Shown: piece after piece, positions 1 through 7,236 of the stretch
How positions within the stretch are numbered: position 1 is the stretch's first letter
Layout: each line of letters starts with the position of its first letter
Origin: CAYMAZ01 sp964428185
GTDB lineage: Bacteria > Bacteroidota > Bacteroidia > Bacteroidales > DTU049
Assembly: GCA_964428185.1 (NCBI GenBank)
Contig: CAYRXH010000088.1
Span: 1-9,790 of the forward strand
Direction: 5' to 3'
Length of the DNA stretch: 9,790 bases
Notes under the pieces: model-generated
The model's database searches: none
Told to the model about the DNA's origin: nothing
What the model saw: only the letters and a program-made list of their open reading frames with translations
Made by a program: the position numbers and the translations under genes

Positions 1-1
1 A

Positions 2-1591
2 TTATTTAATTTTCAGAATTCTGTTATACTCATCTGACTGAAAAATATTCAGTGCAGCCTGAATTTCATCATCAATATCCATGACAACCTGATAATACGC
101 TTCCTGCTCAAACAAGTTACGGGCAATCTGAGCAACGAGAATATAGCCCATAAATTCTCTTGTATCAGCGGATATCTCAGTATATTCTATACCCTGAGCC
201 GTAGCATATTCAATCAGTTCATTCACAAGTTCATCAGCTTTTGGCATCCAAACAGCTTTAAAATTATCAACATTTGCAAATTTTTCCAAAAGTACTTTCC
301 GATGTTCCTGTAAGTAATCAGCAATAAAAATATTAAATATATTTTTTCTCGCTATTTCAACGTAATAATCACTGAGTCTGGTTGTATCAAGAGGTACAAA
401 AATATCCGGCATAATTCCACCACCCCCGTAAACTTTTCGACCGGCCTGAGTTGTATAAAGCAAAGAATCAGGGAAAGAAATTGAATCAAGGCAAACAAGT
501 TCTCCATTTTCCAGACGCTCATTGAGTTCAGTAAGATACTTTTTCTTATCATCATCATAGGGTTTCTGAATACATCTGCCTGTTGGCGTATAATATCTGG
601 CAGTGGTCATTCGGACGGCTGAGCCATCGGGATAATTGAAGGGCTTCTGAACGAGTCCTTTTCCATAGGAACGTCGTCCGATGACAACACCCCTGTCCCA
701 GTCCTGAATGGCACCGGCAAGAATCTCACTAGCCGAAGCAGAACCTTCATCAATAATCATCACCACTCTTCCATATTTAAATCTTCCCATGGAAGTGGTA
801 TAATACTTATCACCAGTCAGATTAACACCTTCAGTATACACAATCAGTTTATCCCTGTCAAAGAACTGATCCACAAGATCAATTGCGGTTTTCAGATATC
901 CCCCTGAATTGTTACGAAGATCAACAATCAGATCCTGAACGTTGAGTGAATCAAGATCTTCCATTGCCTGTTCGAATTCTTCAATGGTTGTATTTGAAAA
1001 CCTGTTGATTTTAATATAACCCACCCTGTCATTAATCATAAAAGAAGCATCAATACTATAAATTGGAATCTTATCTCTAATAATTTCAAAAGAAAGTATT
1101 TCGGAAGAAGATGAACGAAGAATTCCAACAACGACCTTTGTCCCCTTATTACCCCTCAATTTTTCACTGACACTTGAGTTTGTCACCTGCTCCCCTACAA
1201 ATGTTTCTCCGTCAATAGCAACAATTTTATCTCCTGCCATAAGACCTACCTCTTCAGACGGGCCTCCCGAAATTGTAGCAATAACATTTACAGTATCCCT
1301 GATAATCTGGAATTGAATGCCTATCCCTTCAAAATTCCCCTGAAGAGGTTCATTTGATCTTTTCACTTCTTCCGGTGTCATATAAACAGAATGCGGGTCA
1401 AGATGTTCCAGCATTGAAACAATTCCTATTTCTACAATTCGCTCCATATCAACTGAATCAACATAGGCTGTCCTGAGCAATTGCATTGTTCTGAGAAATT
1501 TTTGTTCAGGAGAAAATCCTGATTCGCTTTGTGCATTTACCAGAGAAAAAATCAGCAATCCCAATGTAGCCAGAATGAGTTTTCGTTTCAT
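2..1591 (-). CDS. S41-family C-terminal processing protease with PDZ domain
   Basis: A complete 529-residue serine protease of the Ctp/Prc (MEROPS S41A) type. These cut exported proteins near their C-terminus in the periplasm. Residues 1-20 form a signal peptide (basic MKRK, hydrophobic stretch, ending VNA-Q), so the mature enzyme is exported. A short helical N-terminal part precedes a PDZ domain at about 85-165, then the protease core at about 185-345. The SASASE motif gives nucleophile Ser286. GKGLVQ gives general base Lys311 and Gln315. The 25-residue Ser-Lys spacing matches E. coli Prc and B. subtilis CtpB, so the enzyme should be active. About 140 residues after the core form a C-terminal extension, which I believe is usual in Bacteroidota homologues. 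The start ATG (1591-1589) lies about 16 nt below a predicted transcription start, with no Shine-Dalgarno sequence. The gene is divergent from the rhomboid gene. Family is certain; substrate is unknown. Confidence 0.95.
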   Translation of the reverse strand: MKRKLILATLGLLIFSLVNAQSESGFSPEQKFLRTMQLLRTAYVDSVDMERIVEIGIVSMLEHLDPHSVYMTPEEVKRSNEPLQGNFEGIGIQFQIIRDTVNVIATISGGPSEEVGLMAGDKIVAIDGETFVGEQVTNSSVSEKLRGNKGTKVVVGILRSSSSEILSFEIIRDKIPIYSIDASFMINDRVGYIKINRFSNTTIEEFEQAMEDLDSLNVQDLIVDLRNNSGGYLKTAIDLVDQFFDRDKLIVYTEGVNLTGDKYYTTSMGRFKYGRVVMIIDEGSASASEILAGAIQDWDRGVVIGRRSYGKGLVQKPFNYPDGSAVRMTTARYYTPTGRCIQKPYDDDKKKYLTELNERLENGELVCLDSISFPDSLLYTTQAGRKVYGGGGIMPDIFVPLDTTRLSDYYVEIARKNIFNIFIADYLQEHRKVLLEKFANVDNFKAVWMPKADELVNELIEYATAQGIEYTEISADTREFMGYILVAQIARNLFEQEAYYQVVMDIDDEIQAALNIFQSDEYNRILKIK

Positions 1592-1612
1592 AATTCTTCA
1601 ATATTTTGATAA

Positions 1613-1647
1613 CAAAATTACATTTTTTTAAGGGTTTTAAGAACAAT
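1613..1647 (-). promoter_or_regulatory. Predicted Bacteroidota-type promoter of the S41 protease gene
   Basis: On the minus strand, TAATTTTG at 1620-1613 fits the TAnnTTTG -7 box exactly. An ATTG at 1647-1644 could serve as the -33 element, with a 23-nt spacer that is at the long end. Transcription would start near 1607, giving a leader of about 16 nt. The -7 box also lies in a 6-bp inverted repeat (ATTTTG 1603-1608, CAAAAT 1613-1618). The -7 match is clear; the -33 match is weak. Confidence 0.6.
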
Positions 1648-1683
1648 CATTGTATTTTTACGTGGATTTTGAATGCTATTCAG

Positions 1684-2340
1684 ATGAAAAATGATAAAAA
1701 TTTCACAGTTTTCATTCCTGCATTATTTATAATTTCAATTATTTGGTTAACGTATTTTCTCGATATTTATTTTTCTCTGAATCTGTGGCAATATGGCCTT
1801 TACCCAAGAACGGCGAAAGGACTTGCAGGAATCGTGACCATGCCATTTCTTCATGGAGATTTCGGACATCTCATCAACAATACACTCCCGATGATTGTTC
1901 TTGTCACTTTTCTTTATTACTTCTATAATGTATTTTTTCTGAGAGTTTTTTTTCTAATTTGGTTTATCTCCGGATTTTGGACATGGGTATTTGCCGGTCC
2001 CTCGTATCATATTGGCGCAAGTGCTGTCATCTATGGACTTGCTGCTTTTATTTTTTTTGCAGGGATTTTTATAAAGGAAAAGAGACATATTGCTATTTCC
2101 ATGCTCATCGTTTTTCTTTACGGCAGCATTGTTTGGGGAATTTTTCCCATTGACATTCAGACTTCATGGGAAGGTCATCTCACAGGTTTTATTTCAGGGA
2201 TAATGCTGGCAGTTTTTTTCAGAAAAGAATTGAAAGACCAATACCTAATCGCTGACTCTGTTTCAGAAGACGATGAAGACGATGATGATGACAATGATCC
2301 TGATGCTTACTGGAAACAATCTGGTGATATCAATGCCTGA
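1684..2340 (+). CDS. Rhomboid-family intramembrane serine protease
   Basis: A 218-residue polytopic membrane protein of the rhomboid family, which cuts other proteins inside the membrane. From the ATG at 1684, catalytic Ser113 lies in GASAVIYG and catalytic His165 in WEGHLTGF. The HLINN motif (His62, Asn66) matches the conserved oxyanion-side HxxxN of GlpG-type rhomboids. About six hydrophobic segments fill residues 8-180. The Ser motif is GASA rather than the commoner GASG. The tail (about 195-207) is almost entirely Asp and Glu and is probably cytoplasmic. The frame stays open upstream to a TTG at 1606, but that would add a poorly conserved leader running through the protease promoter. 1684 is the first in-frame ATG and precedes the first membrane helix. 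A possible -7 box, TATTTTTA at 1653-1660, has one mismatch. Family is confident; substrate is unknown. Confidence 0.9.
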   Translation: MKNDKNFTVFIPALFIISIIWLTYFLDIYFSLNLWQYGLYPRTAKGLAGIVTMPFLHGDFGHLINNTLPMIVLVTFLYYFYNVFFLRVFFLIWFISGFWTWVFAGPSYHIGASAVIYGLAAFIFFAGIFIKEKRHIAISMLIVFLYGSIVWGIFPIDIQTSWEGHLTGFISGIMLAVFFRKELKDQYLIADSVSEDDEDDDDDNDPDAYWKQSGDINA

Positions 2341-2366
2341 AACAGGTCTTTTCGTATAATTTATTG

Positions 2367-2374
2367 TAATTTTG
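2367..2374 (+). promoter_or_regulatory. Predicted -7 box of recQ
   Basis: TAATTTTG matches the Bacteroidota TAnnTTTG -7 box. It is the same 8-mer, again preceded by G, as upstream of the protease, hydrolase and rnpB genes. A start near 2380 gives a leader of only about 10 nt before the ATG at 2391. I see no convincing -33 TTTG at the usual distance. This suggests recQ has its own promoter and does not depend on readthrough from the rhomboid gene 50 bp upstream. Confidence 0.55.
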
Positions 2375-2390
2375 CTAATATGTTCATCCT

Positions 2391-4301
2391 ATGACAACAG
2401 CAATTAGACAGGTTTTAGCACGTTTCTGGGGCTTTTCTTCCTTCAGACCCATGCAGGAAGAAATTATACTTTCTGTCCTTGAGGGGAAAGACACCCTTGC
2501 ATTGTTACCTACAGGAGGCGGTAAATCAATTACTTTTCAGGTGCCTGCTCTGGTTAAAGAAGGTGTATGCATTGTCATTACTCCCCTGATTGCACTAATG
2601 AAAGATCAGGTGATAAACCTCAACAAGAAAAACATTGCTGCTAAAGCAATCTACAGCGGGATGGAATCATCTGAAATTAAATTCACTCTTGAAAAAGCAT
2701 ATAAAGGAGAACTGAAATTTCTTTATGTTTCACCTGAAAGAACGATCACTGACACGTTTCGGAATTTCTTCAAAGTCACAAAAATATCTCTCATTGCTGT
2801 TGACGAAGCACATTGTATTTCACAATGGGGATACGATTTTCGCCCACCATATATGCAAATAGCTGAACTCCGACAGTATCATCCCCAAGTGCCTGTTTTA
2901 GCTGTAACTGCAACTGCAACACCGGAGGTTGTTGAAGATATTCAAACCCGGCTTCAGTTTCATGAACGGAATGTCTTCAAACAAAGCTTTTACCGAAGAA
3001 ATTTATCATATGAAGTATATGAAACTGAAAACAAACTCGGACGATTACTTGATCTTTGTACACATACTGAAGGAACAGGCATTGTTTATGTCAGAAACAG
3101 AAAGAAAACCCGTGAAATTGCAGAATTACTCCAAAGTAACAAAATATCAGCTGACTTCTATCACGCAGGGCTCAGTGGTCTTGAACGGGATAAAAAACAA
3201 CATGCCTGGACTTCAGGAAAGTGCAGAATCATTGCATCCACCAATGCCTTTGGCATGGGAATAGATAAACCAGACGTGCGGTTTGTCATCCACATGGACA
3301 TGCCCGACTGTATTGAAACATATTTTCAGGAAGCAGGACGGGCAGGAAGAGATTTAAAAGAATCACGATGCATCATGTTGTTCAACCAGCCTGATATAGA
3401 ATATGGGTTTAAACAAATTGACCGCTCATTTCCTCCTCTTGAAACAGTGCGAAAAATATATTTTCTTCTGGGAAACTACTTTCAACTGGCTGTTGGCTCA
3501 GGGAAAGACATCTCTTTTGATTTTAATTTCGCTGATTTTACCGACCGCTTCAATCTTGAATCTACTGAAGCATATTACTCATTGCAGCTACTTGAAAAAC
3601 AAGGTCTGATCTTACTTTCTGAAGCATTTCATTCTCCTTCCCGCATCAGAATGACAGTCAGTCAGTCTGATGTTTATAAATTCAGGGTAGAACATCCAGC
3701 GATGGATCCTTTCATCCAGATGTTACTGAGGAGTTTTCCCGGACTCTTTTCCGATTATGTAAAAATTGATGAAAACAGATTATCCTTACAGATGGAAGTT
3801 GAAACTACAAAAGTTATCAAAGCACTTAAAAAACTTGATAAGGCAGGAATTGTGTCATATTTACCATACAATGACAAGCCAAAACTAAGTTTTCTAGTAT
3901 CTCGAATTGATGAACGTGAAATCAAACTTGATCCTGAAATTTACGACCACAGAAAAGAACGATCAACCAAACGATTCAAAGCCATGGTTTCCTACGTAAG
4001 CACTTCTGCCAAATGCCGCAGCATGCAGTTGTTGAACTATTTTGGTGAAACTTCTGCCAGAAGATGCGGAATCTGTGATGTATGTCAGGGAAGAAATGAG
4101 CTGGATGTCAACCAGCTTGAATTTGATTCAGTCATAGAAATCATTAAACCAAAACTCAGACAACAACCCATGCCACTTCGTGAGGTCTATGCTTGTTTCC
4201 CGTTTGAAGATCAGAAAAAGGTCAATGAAGTCTTGCGCTGGCTTTTTGATAACCAGAAAGCCAAACTTGACAAAAGTGGCTTTGTTCATTGGATCAAATA
4301 G
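2391..4301 (+). CDS. recQ: RecQ-family ATP-dependent DNA helicase
   Basis: A 636-residue superfamily 2 helicase of the RecQ family, which unwinds DNA 3'-5' in recombination and replication-fork repair. Helicase domain 1 (about 10-200) has Walker A TGGGKS (Lys45), the DEAH box (138-141) and the RecQ-typical aromatic-rich loop HCISQWGYDFRPPY. Helicase domain 2 (about 205-340) ends with motif VI, QEAGRAGRD (313-321). The zinc-binding cysteines (Cys542, 559, 562, 565) have the classical C-x16-C-x2-C-x2-C spacing. They lie about 200 residues after motif VI, whereas in E. coli RecQ they follow domain 2 directly. The intervening 340-540 stretch looks like winged-helix or helical material. No HRDC domain is evident, and the C-terminal 70 residues contain a small helical segment. 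Many Bacteroidota carry a second, longer RecQ, so this may be a paralogue. The stop codon is 3 bp from that of the convergent hydrolase gene. Confidence 0.93.
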   Translation: MTTAIRQVLARFWGFSSFRPMQEEIILSVLEGKDTLALLPTGGGKSITFQVPALVKEGVCIVITPLIALMKDQVINLNKKNIAAKAIYSGMESSEIKFTLEKAYKGELKFLYVSPERTITDTFRNFFKVTKISLIAVDEAHCISQWGYDFRPPYMQIAELRQYHPQVPVLAVTATATPEVVEDIQTRLQFHERNVFKQSFYRRNLSYEVYETENKLGRLLDLCTHTEGTGIVYVRNRKKTREIAELLQSNKISADFYHAGLSGLERDKKQHAWTSGKCRIIASTNAFGMGIDKPDVRFVIHMDMPDCIETYFQEAGRAGRDLKESRCIMLFNQPDIEYGFKQIDRSFPPLETVRKIYFLLGNYFQLAVGSGKDISFDFNFADFTDRFNLESTEAYYSLQLLEKQGLILLSEAFHSPSRIRMTVSQSDVYKFRVEHPAMDPFIQMLLRSFPGLFSDYVKIDENRLSLQMEVETTKVIKALKKLDKAGIVSYLPYNDKPKLSFLVSRIDEREIKLDPEIYDHRKERSTKRFKAMVSYVSTSAKCRSMQLLNYFGETSARRCGICDVCQGRNELDVNQLEFDSVIEIIKPKLRQQPMPLREVYACFPFEDQKKVNEVLRWLFDNQKAKLDKSGFVHWIK

Positions 4302-4304
4302 ATC

Positions 4305-5264
4305 TCACTTGAATTGTTCCAGAAATGGAGCAAGATACTTCATAAACTCTATATGATGCGTCTCCATTGGACAATGAGCTGCTCCATCAATCGTAACAAG
4401 CGTTACATCGTGCATCATATCCAGACTTGGCTTAGAGTAATGCAGCGGAACCCATGTGTCTTTGCTTCCCCAAACAGCCAGAACAGGAACTTTCATCTGT
4501 GAAGCAGATACTTCCGCAATTTCCTTTGAACGGGTCATACTTCGTATGATAGCCTTTGCTGTCCCCGCAACACTTAAGGCACTATAATAGGCATCTGCAT
4601 CTTGCTCCGAAGGCTTGGTTCCGTATGATGATCCAAGTAGTTTGTTTACCTGATTTGGTGTAATAAAAATTTTTTCACCCAAAACAATCATCAGCCTTTC
4701 AAACGGAGCCAGAATCATCCAAACAGGAAAACCATTCCACCTGGTTTCAGTTTCTGTAAACAAGGCTCCGGCAACAAATGTCACACTGACAATATTTTCA
4801 GGATACATCAGTGCCAATGCTTCAACAATTCCTCCACCTATAGAGTGACCAATCAGATGCCACCTCCTCCCAGGAAAAACCTGTTCTGTAAACTGATGTA
4901 ACAGAGATGCCCTTGCTGTCATTGAACCGTTGATCAGGGGATTGCGGTCACTATATCCATAGGGCGGAATATCAACACTGACCACATGATACCCAAGTGC
5001 ACACAAACTGTCTGCTGTGTATCTCCATGTCCATGTTGAACCACTGAATCCGTGTATCATCATGCACCATGGCCTGCCATTGTCATTTTCCGGAACATAA
5101 TGTCTGTAGTGAAGATGAACATCATTGCAAACGATATGCGCACTGTTCGAAAATGGACCAGATGGATGAGACTGACCTTCACTCGTGGGAATCAAATAAG
5201 GCAGTCCGGAAAAAAGCATTAAAACAACAAGACACAAAAACAGAATTTTTATTAGCTTTTTCAT
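4305..5264 (-). CDS. Membrane-anchored or exported alpha/beta hydrolase
   Basis: A 319-residue alpha/beta-hydrolase-fold protein. Residues 5-26 form a hydrophobic N-terminal segment after MKK, either an uncleaved anchor or a signal peptide. There is no good lipobox. The fold's landmarks are in order: the oxyanion HGFSGS motif (71-76), nucleophile elbow GHSIGG with Ser141, Asp269 in GSKDTW, and His297 in GAAHCPM. The triad is therefore complete. Residues about 170-240 form a helical cap that should set substrate specificity. The sequence does not reveal the substrate. Esterase, lipase and C-C hydrolase activities are all possible, and haloalkane dehalogenase is unlikely because the nucleophile is Ser, not Asp. 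It is transcribed alone, convergent with recQ and divergent from the membrane protein at 5331. A predicted promoter gives a leader of about 14 nt. The fold is certain, the function unassigned. Confidence 0.9.
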   Translation of the reverse strand: MKKLIKILFLCLVVLMLFSGLPYLIPTSEGQSHPSGPFSNSAHIVCNDVHLHYRHYVPENDNGRPWCMMIHGFSGSTWTWRYTADSLCALGYHVVSVDIPPYGYSDRNPLINGSMTARASLLHQFTEQVFPGRRWHLIGHSIGGGIVEALALMYPENIVSVTFVAGALFTETETRWNGFPVWMILAPFERLMIVLGEKIFITPNQVNKLLGSSYGTKPSEQDADAYYSALSVAGTAKAIIRSMTRSKEIAEVSASQMKVPVLAVWGSKDTWVPLHYSKPSLDMMHDVTLVTIDGAAHCPMETHHIEFMKYLAPFLEQFK

Positions 5265-5277
5265 CTGTTATCAATCA

Positions 5278-5310
5278 TTTGTTCAAAATTACAAAATATT
5301 TATACATTTG
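5278..5310 (+). promoter_or_regulatory. Predicted promoter of the polytopic membrane protein gene
   Basis: TTTG at 5278-5281, a 21-nt spacer, then TACATTTG at 5303-5310. This fits the Bacteroidota -33 TTTG / -7 TAnnTTTG promoter at both elements and is the best complete match in the window. A start near 5316 leaves a leader of about 15 nt before the ATG at 5331. The leader contains a weak purine stretch, GAAAGAG, but no true Shine-Dalgarno sequence. Confidence 0.65.
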
Positions 5311-5316
5311 CTGAAA
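5284..5316 (-). promoter_or_regulatory. Predicted promoter of the hydrolase gene, overlapping the divergent promoter
   Basis: On the minus strand, TAATTTTG at 5291-5284 is an exact TAnnTTTG -7 box. A TTTC at 5316-5313 lies 21 nt upstream as a near-match to the -33 TTTG. Transcription would start near 5278, about 14 nt before the ATG at 5264. It occupies almost the same base pairs as the forward promoter at 5278-5310. Confidence 0.55.
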
Positions 5317-5330
5317 GAGCATACCAATCA

Positions 5331-6728
5331 ATGAAAAAGATTCCTATTTCGACTTTCAGGCACCAGATTCTTCTTTTTCTAATTACCCTCCCTTTTGCAA
5401 TTCTTCCTTTTTTTGCTTACCCGGCTGCTGACGATTACTGTATTGCTGACTTTGTCTGCCAAAATGGATTTCTGAAATCACAGTTTCTACTGTTTCAGCA
5501 GATGAACGGCCGTTATCTGAGCACATTTTTAATTTCTGTATTCAATCTTCATACTATCTGGCTATACAGAACAGGTTTACTGATCGTCATCATTTTGTTT
5601 TACGCATCACTTATTTTTGCTGCAAAGCAAATCCATAGTAATTTCCGAAACATCACTTTCATTTCAAGCATCGCTTTTCTGATTTTTTTTAACATTTCTC
5701 CACAAATTGCTGAAATAGTTTACTGGCTTCCCGGCTCAATAACCTACCTGCTGACGGTCAGTGCTTTAATAGTGTTGTTTGCAAATCAGCTTAAAATAAT
5801 TACTCATTGCAACAACCATTATTTATTGCAAACAGTTTTGCTTCTAATTATCGGAGGACTTCATGAACTGGGATTAATTGCAGCATTGATGTTCTTTATA
5901 TGGTATGTTTTGTTTTTGAGATTAAATAAAAAGCAAAAAAAACAAACAGTTTTTTTGATAGTTATTTCACTCATCATTTTGGTTATAACAACTTTTTGGG
6001 GAGCCGGACTGGAAAGAATGAGCTATTTTGAGCAAATCCTGCTCTCAGAAAGAATTATATCCGGCCTTGTTTCATCTCTAAAATTTCATTTACTGATTTT
6101 TTCAAATCTACCTTTTCTGCTCTCATTTCTATGGGTATTCATTCTGATCAGACCACTCGATACACCAAATTTAAAATTGAGAAGACCCTTACTTTCATTC
6201 CTTTTCATCTGTTCAGCATTCTGTTTTCTGGTCACAATTCATCCTCTTGCCACCGGGTTTGCTCCACCCCTGAGAATATATTCATTTCTAAGCATTCTTT
6301 ACATCCCTGCCATTCTGCTTCATGTCCTTCAGTTAAAAGCAAATTTACCCGAGTATTTTACACTTTCATTGCAAAAGCGAAAGCAATTTCCAACCATTTT
6401 CTTTATCCTTTTCCTGATTTCACTATCAACGGGAATTCACAGGGACCCGGATGGAAATTATGTGTACACAAGCAATGTTTTTTCTGCGTTCAGAGATATT
6501 TTCACGAAAGTTGTCCCCTATTCAAAAGAAATGAATGAACGTATAGATAAAACAATACATGCTGCAGAGACCGGTCAGGACACCCTGATCATATCACCAC
6601 TCAAAAACAAGCCTCGTTCATTGTATTTTCTTGATATTTCAAAACAAAATCCTGACTGGATCGGCTTATGCTACAAAAATTATTATAAATACCATGGGGT
6701 TTTGATTGTCAGGGATACACTTCATTAA
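5331..6728 (+). CDS. Polytopic membrane protein, DUF6056/GT-C-like
   Basis: A 465-residue integral membrane protein with about 10-11 hydrophobic helices between residues 11 and 367, then a soluble C-terminal stretch of about 95 residues. After the first helix comes PAADDY (Asp34-Asp35), and later NGRY (59-62), YWLPGSITY (131-139), GGLHELG (175-181) and PPLRIY (312-317). An acidic pair in the first outer loop, followed by many helices, is the layout of GT-C glycosyltransferases that use lipid-linked sugars. The motifs resemble what I recall of the DUF6056 family, common in Bacteroidota. A glycosyltransferase role in envelope polysaccharide or glycan assembly is inference only. It is a single gene with its own promoter, and no glycan cluster is visible around it. 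Its stop codon overlaps the rnpB terminator's A-run. The ATG choice is supported by the promoter 20 bp upstream and by the MKK start before helix 1. Confidence 0.8.
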   Translation: MKKIPISTFRHQILLFLITLPFAILPFFAYPAADDYCIADFVCQNGFLKSQFLLFQQMNGRYLSTFLISVFNLHTIWLYRTGLLIVIILFYASLIFAAKQIHSNFRNITFISSIAFLIFFNISPQIAEIVYWLPGSITYLLTVSALIVLFANQLKIITHCNNHYLLQTVLLLIIGGLHELGLIAALMFFIWYVLFLRLNKKQKKQTVFLIVISLIILVITTFWGAGLERMSYFEQILLSERIISGLVSSLKFHLLIFSNLPFLLSFLWVFILIRPLDTPNLKLRRPLLSFLFICSAFCFLVTIHPLATGFAPPLRIYSFLSILYIPAILLHVLQLKANLPEYFTLSLQKRKQFPTIFFILFLISLSTGIHRDPDGNYVYTSNVFSAFRDIFTKVVPYSKEMNERIDKTIHAAETGQDTLIISPLKNKPRSLYFLDISKQNPDWIGLCYKNYYKYHGVLIVRDTLH

Positions 6729-6763
6729 AAAAAAACACTGCCAACTGTCGAAACAGTTGGCAG
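6727..6763 (-). terminator. Rho-independent terminator of rnpB
   Basis: A perfect 11-bp stem, CTGCCAACTGT (6738-6748) with ACAGTTGGCAG (6753-6763), closes on a 4-nt loop. Read on the minus strand the loop is UUCG, a stable tetraloop, and the stem is followed by UGU and an unbroken run of nine U (A-run 6727-6735). It begins 6 nt after the last P1 base of the RNase P RNA. On the plus strand no U-run follows the stem, so it should stop only the leftward transcript. Confidence 0.92.
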
Positions 6764-6769
6764 AGGGAA

Positions 6770-7120
6770 AGATCATTTCATAAGCCGGATTCTGTACTCA
6801 CAAGGAGTGACTGTCATTTATCTTGGCATACGGTCGCCCGGATGCTCAATCAGCCTACCCCCCGGCAAAGGACGGGCAGTCCTTGAATGCCGGTATATTT
6901 GGCTTTTCAACGCATAGGGTTTACCCCGGTTTACAGTCACCTGTAAATCGCGTGAGCTCTTACCTCACGTTTTCACCCTTATCTGCCAATGGCAGACGGT
7001 TATTTTCTGTGGCACTTTCCGTTGGTCCTTTCCAAAACCACCTTCCCGTTAGGAAGTATGCTGCCCTGCGTTGTCCGGACTTTCCTCTGTACATAATGCA
7101 CAGCGACAGTCTGAAATCTG
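6770..7120 (-). ncRNA. rnpB: RNase P RNA (catalytic subunit), bacterial type A-like
   Basis: The RNA component of ribonuclease P, which trims the 5' leader of tRNA precursors. The minus strand carries the conserved hallmarks. GAGGAAAGTCCGGAC (7087-7073) is the 5' half of P4 and region CR-I. ACAGAATCCGGCTTAT (6795-6780) is CR-V and the 3' half of P4. A GAGGTAAGAGCTCACG segment (6967-6952) belongs to the P11/P12 region. Near the 5' end, CAGACTGTCGC closely resembles the E. coli sequence after P1. P1 can form between AGATTTC (7119-7113) and GAAAT/TCT (6779-6770) with a 2-nt bulge. A length of about 351 nt fits type A RNAs. Ends are estimated from P1, the -7 box just upstream and the terminator just downstream. 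The gene is convergent with the membrane protein gene and divergent from ftsY. Confidence 0.95.
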
Positions 7121-7122
7121 TG

Positions 7123-7130
7123 CAAAATTA
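7123..7130 (-). promoter_or_regulatory. Predicted -7 box of rnpB
   Basis: TAATTTTG on the minus strand (7130-7123), an exact TAnnTTTG match, ends about 4 nt before the expected 5' end of the RNase P RNA at about 7119. Because the RNA's end can be placed independently from its P1 helix, this agreement supports reading the same 8-mer as a promoter elsewhere in the window. No TTTG is seen at the -33 position. Confidence 0.65.
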
Positions 7131-7236
7131 CTAAAAATTTGATAATCTGAGAGCTATATAATCAGCGAAACAGCAATACGGGACTTCACCACATTGCAAC
7201 TTCAATAATCTGCAAATAGACAATGAATTTTTTTAC
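7131..7236. other. Divergent intergenic spacer between rnpB and ftsY
   Basis: About 106 bp of non-coding DNA lies between the leftward rnpB -7 box and the rightward ftsY -7 box. I find no hairpin, direct repeat, RNA motif or plausible short gene in it. It presumably holds the upstream parts of both promoters. Confidence 0.5.

Noticed and set aside
2929..3264. A 111-codon frame inside recQ on the same strand
   Set aside because: It is an out-of-frame shadow across the conserved helicase motifs of recQ.
5069..5314. An 81-codon plus-strand frame antisense to the hydrolase start
   Set aside because: It covers the hydrolase signal peptide region and both predicted promoters. Its composition is not protein-like.
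5935..5942. A run of eight A in the membrane protein gene as a possible frameshift or phase-variation site
   Set aside because: The reading frame continues intact through it with membrane helices on both sides. Such tracts at Lys codons are expected in an AT-rich genome.
6738..6763. The strong hairpin as a bidirectional terminator
   Set aside because: On the plus strand the stem is followed by AGGGAAAG, with no U-run, so only the leftward transcript has a complete terminator.
6823..7134. A 103-codon open frame on the plus strand
   Set aside because: It lies wholly antisense to the RNase P RNA gene. The RNA's conserved blocks explain the sequence, and the translation looks random.
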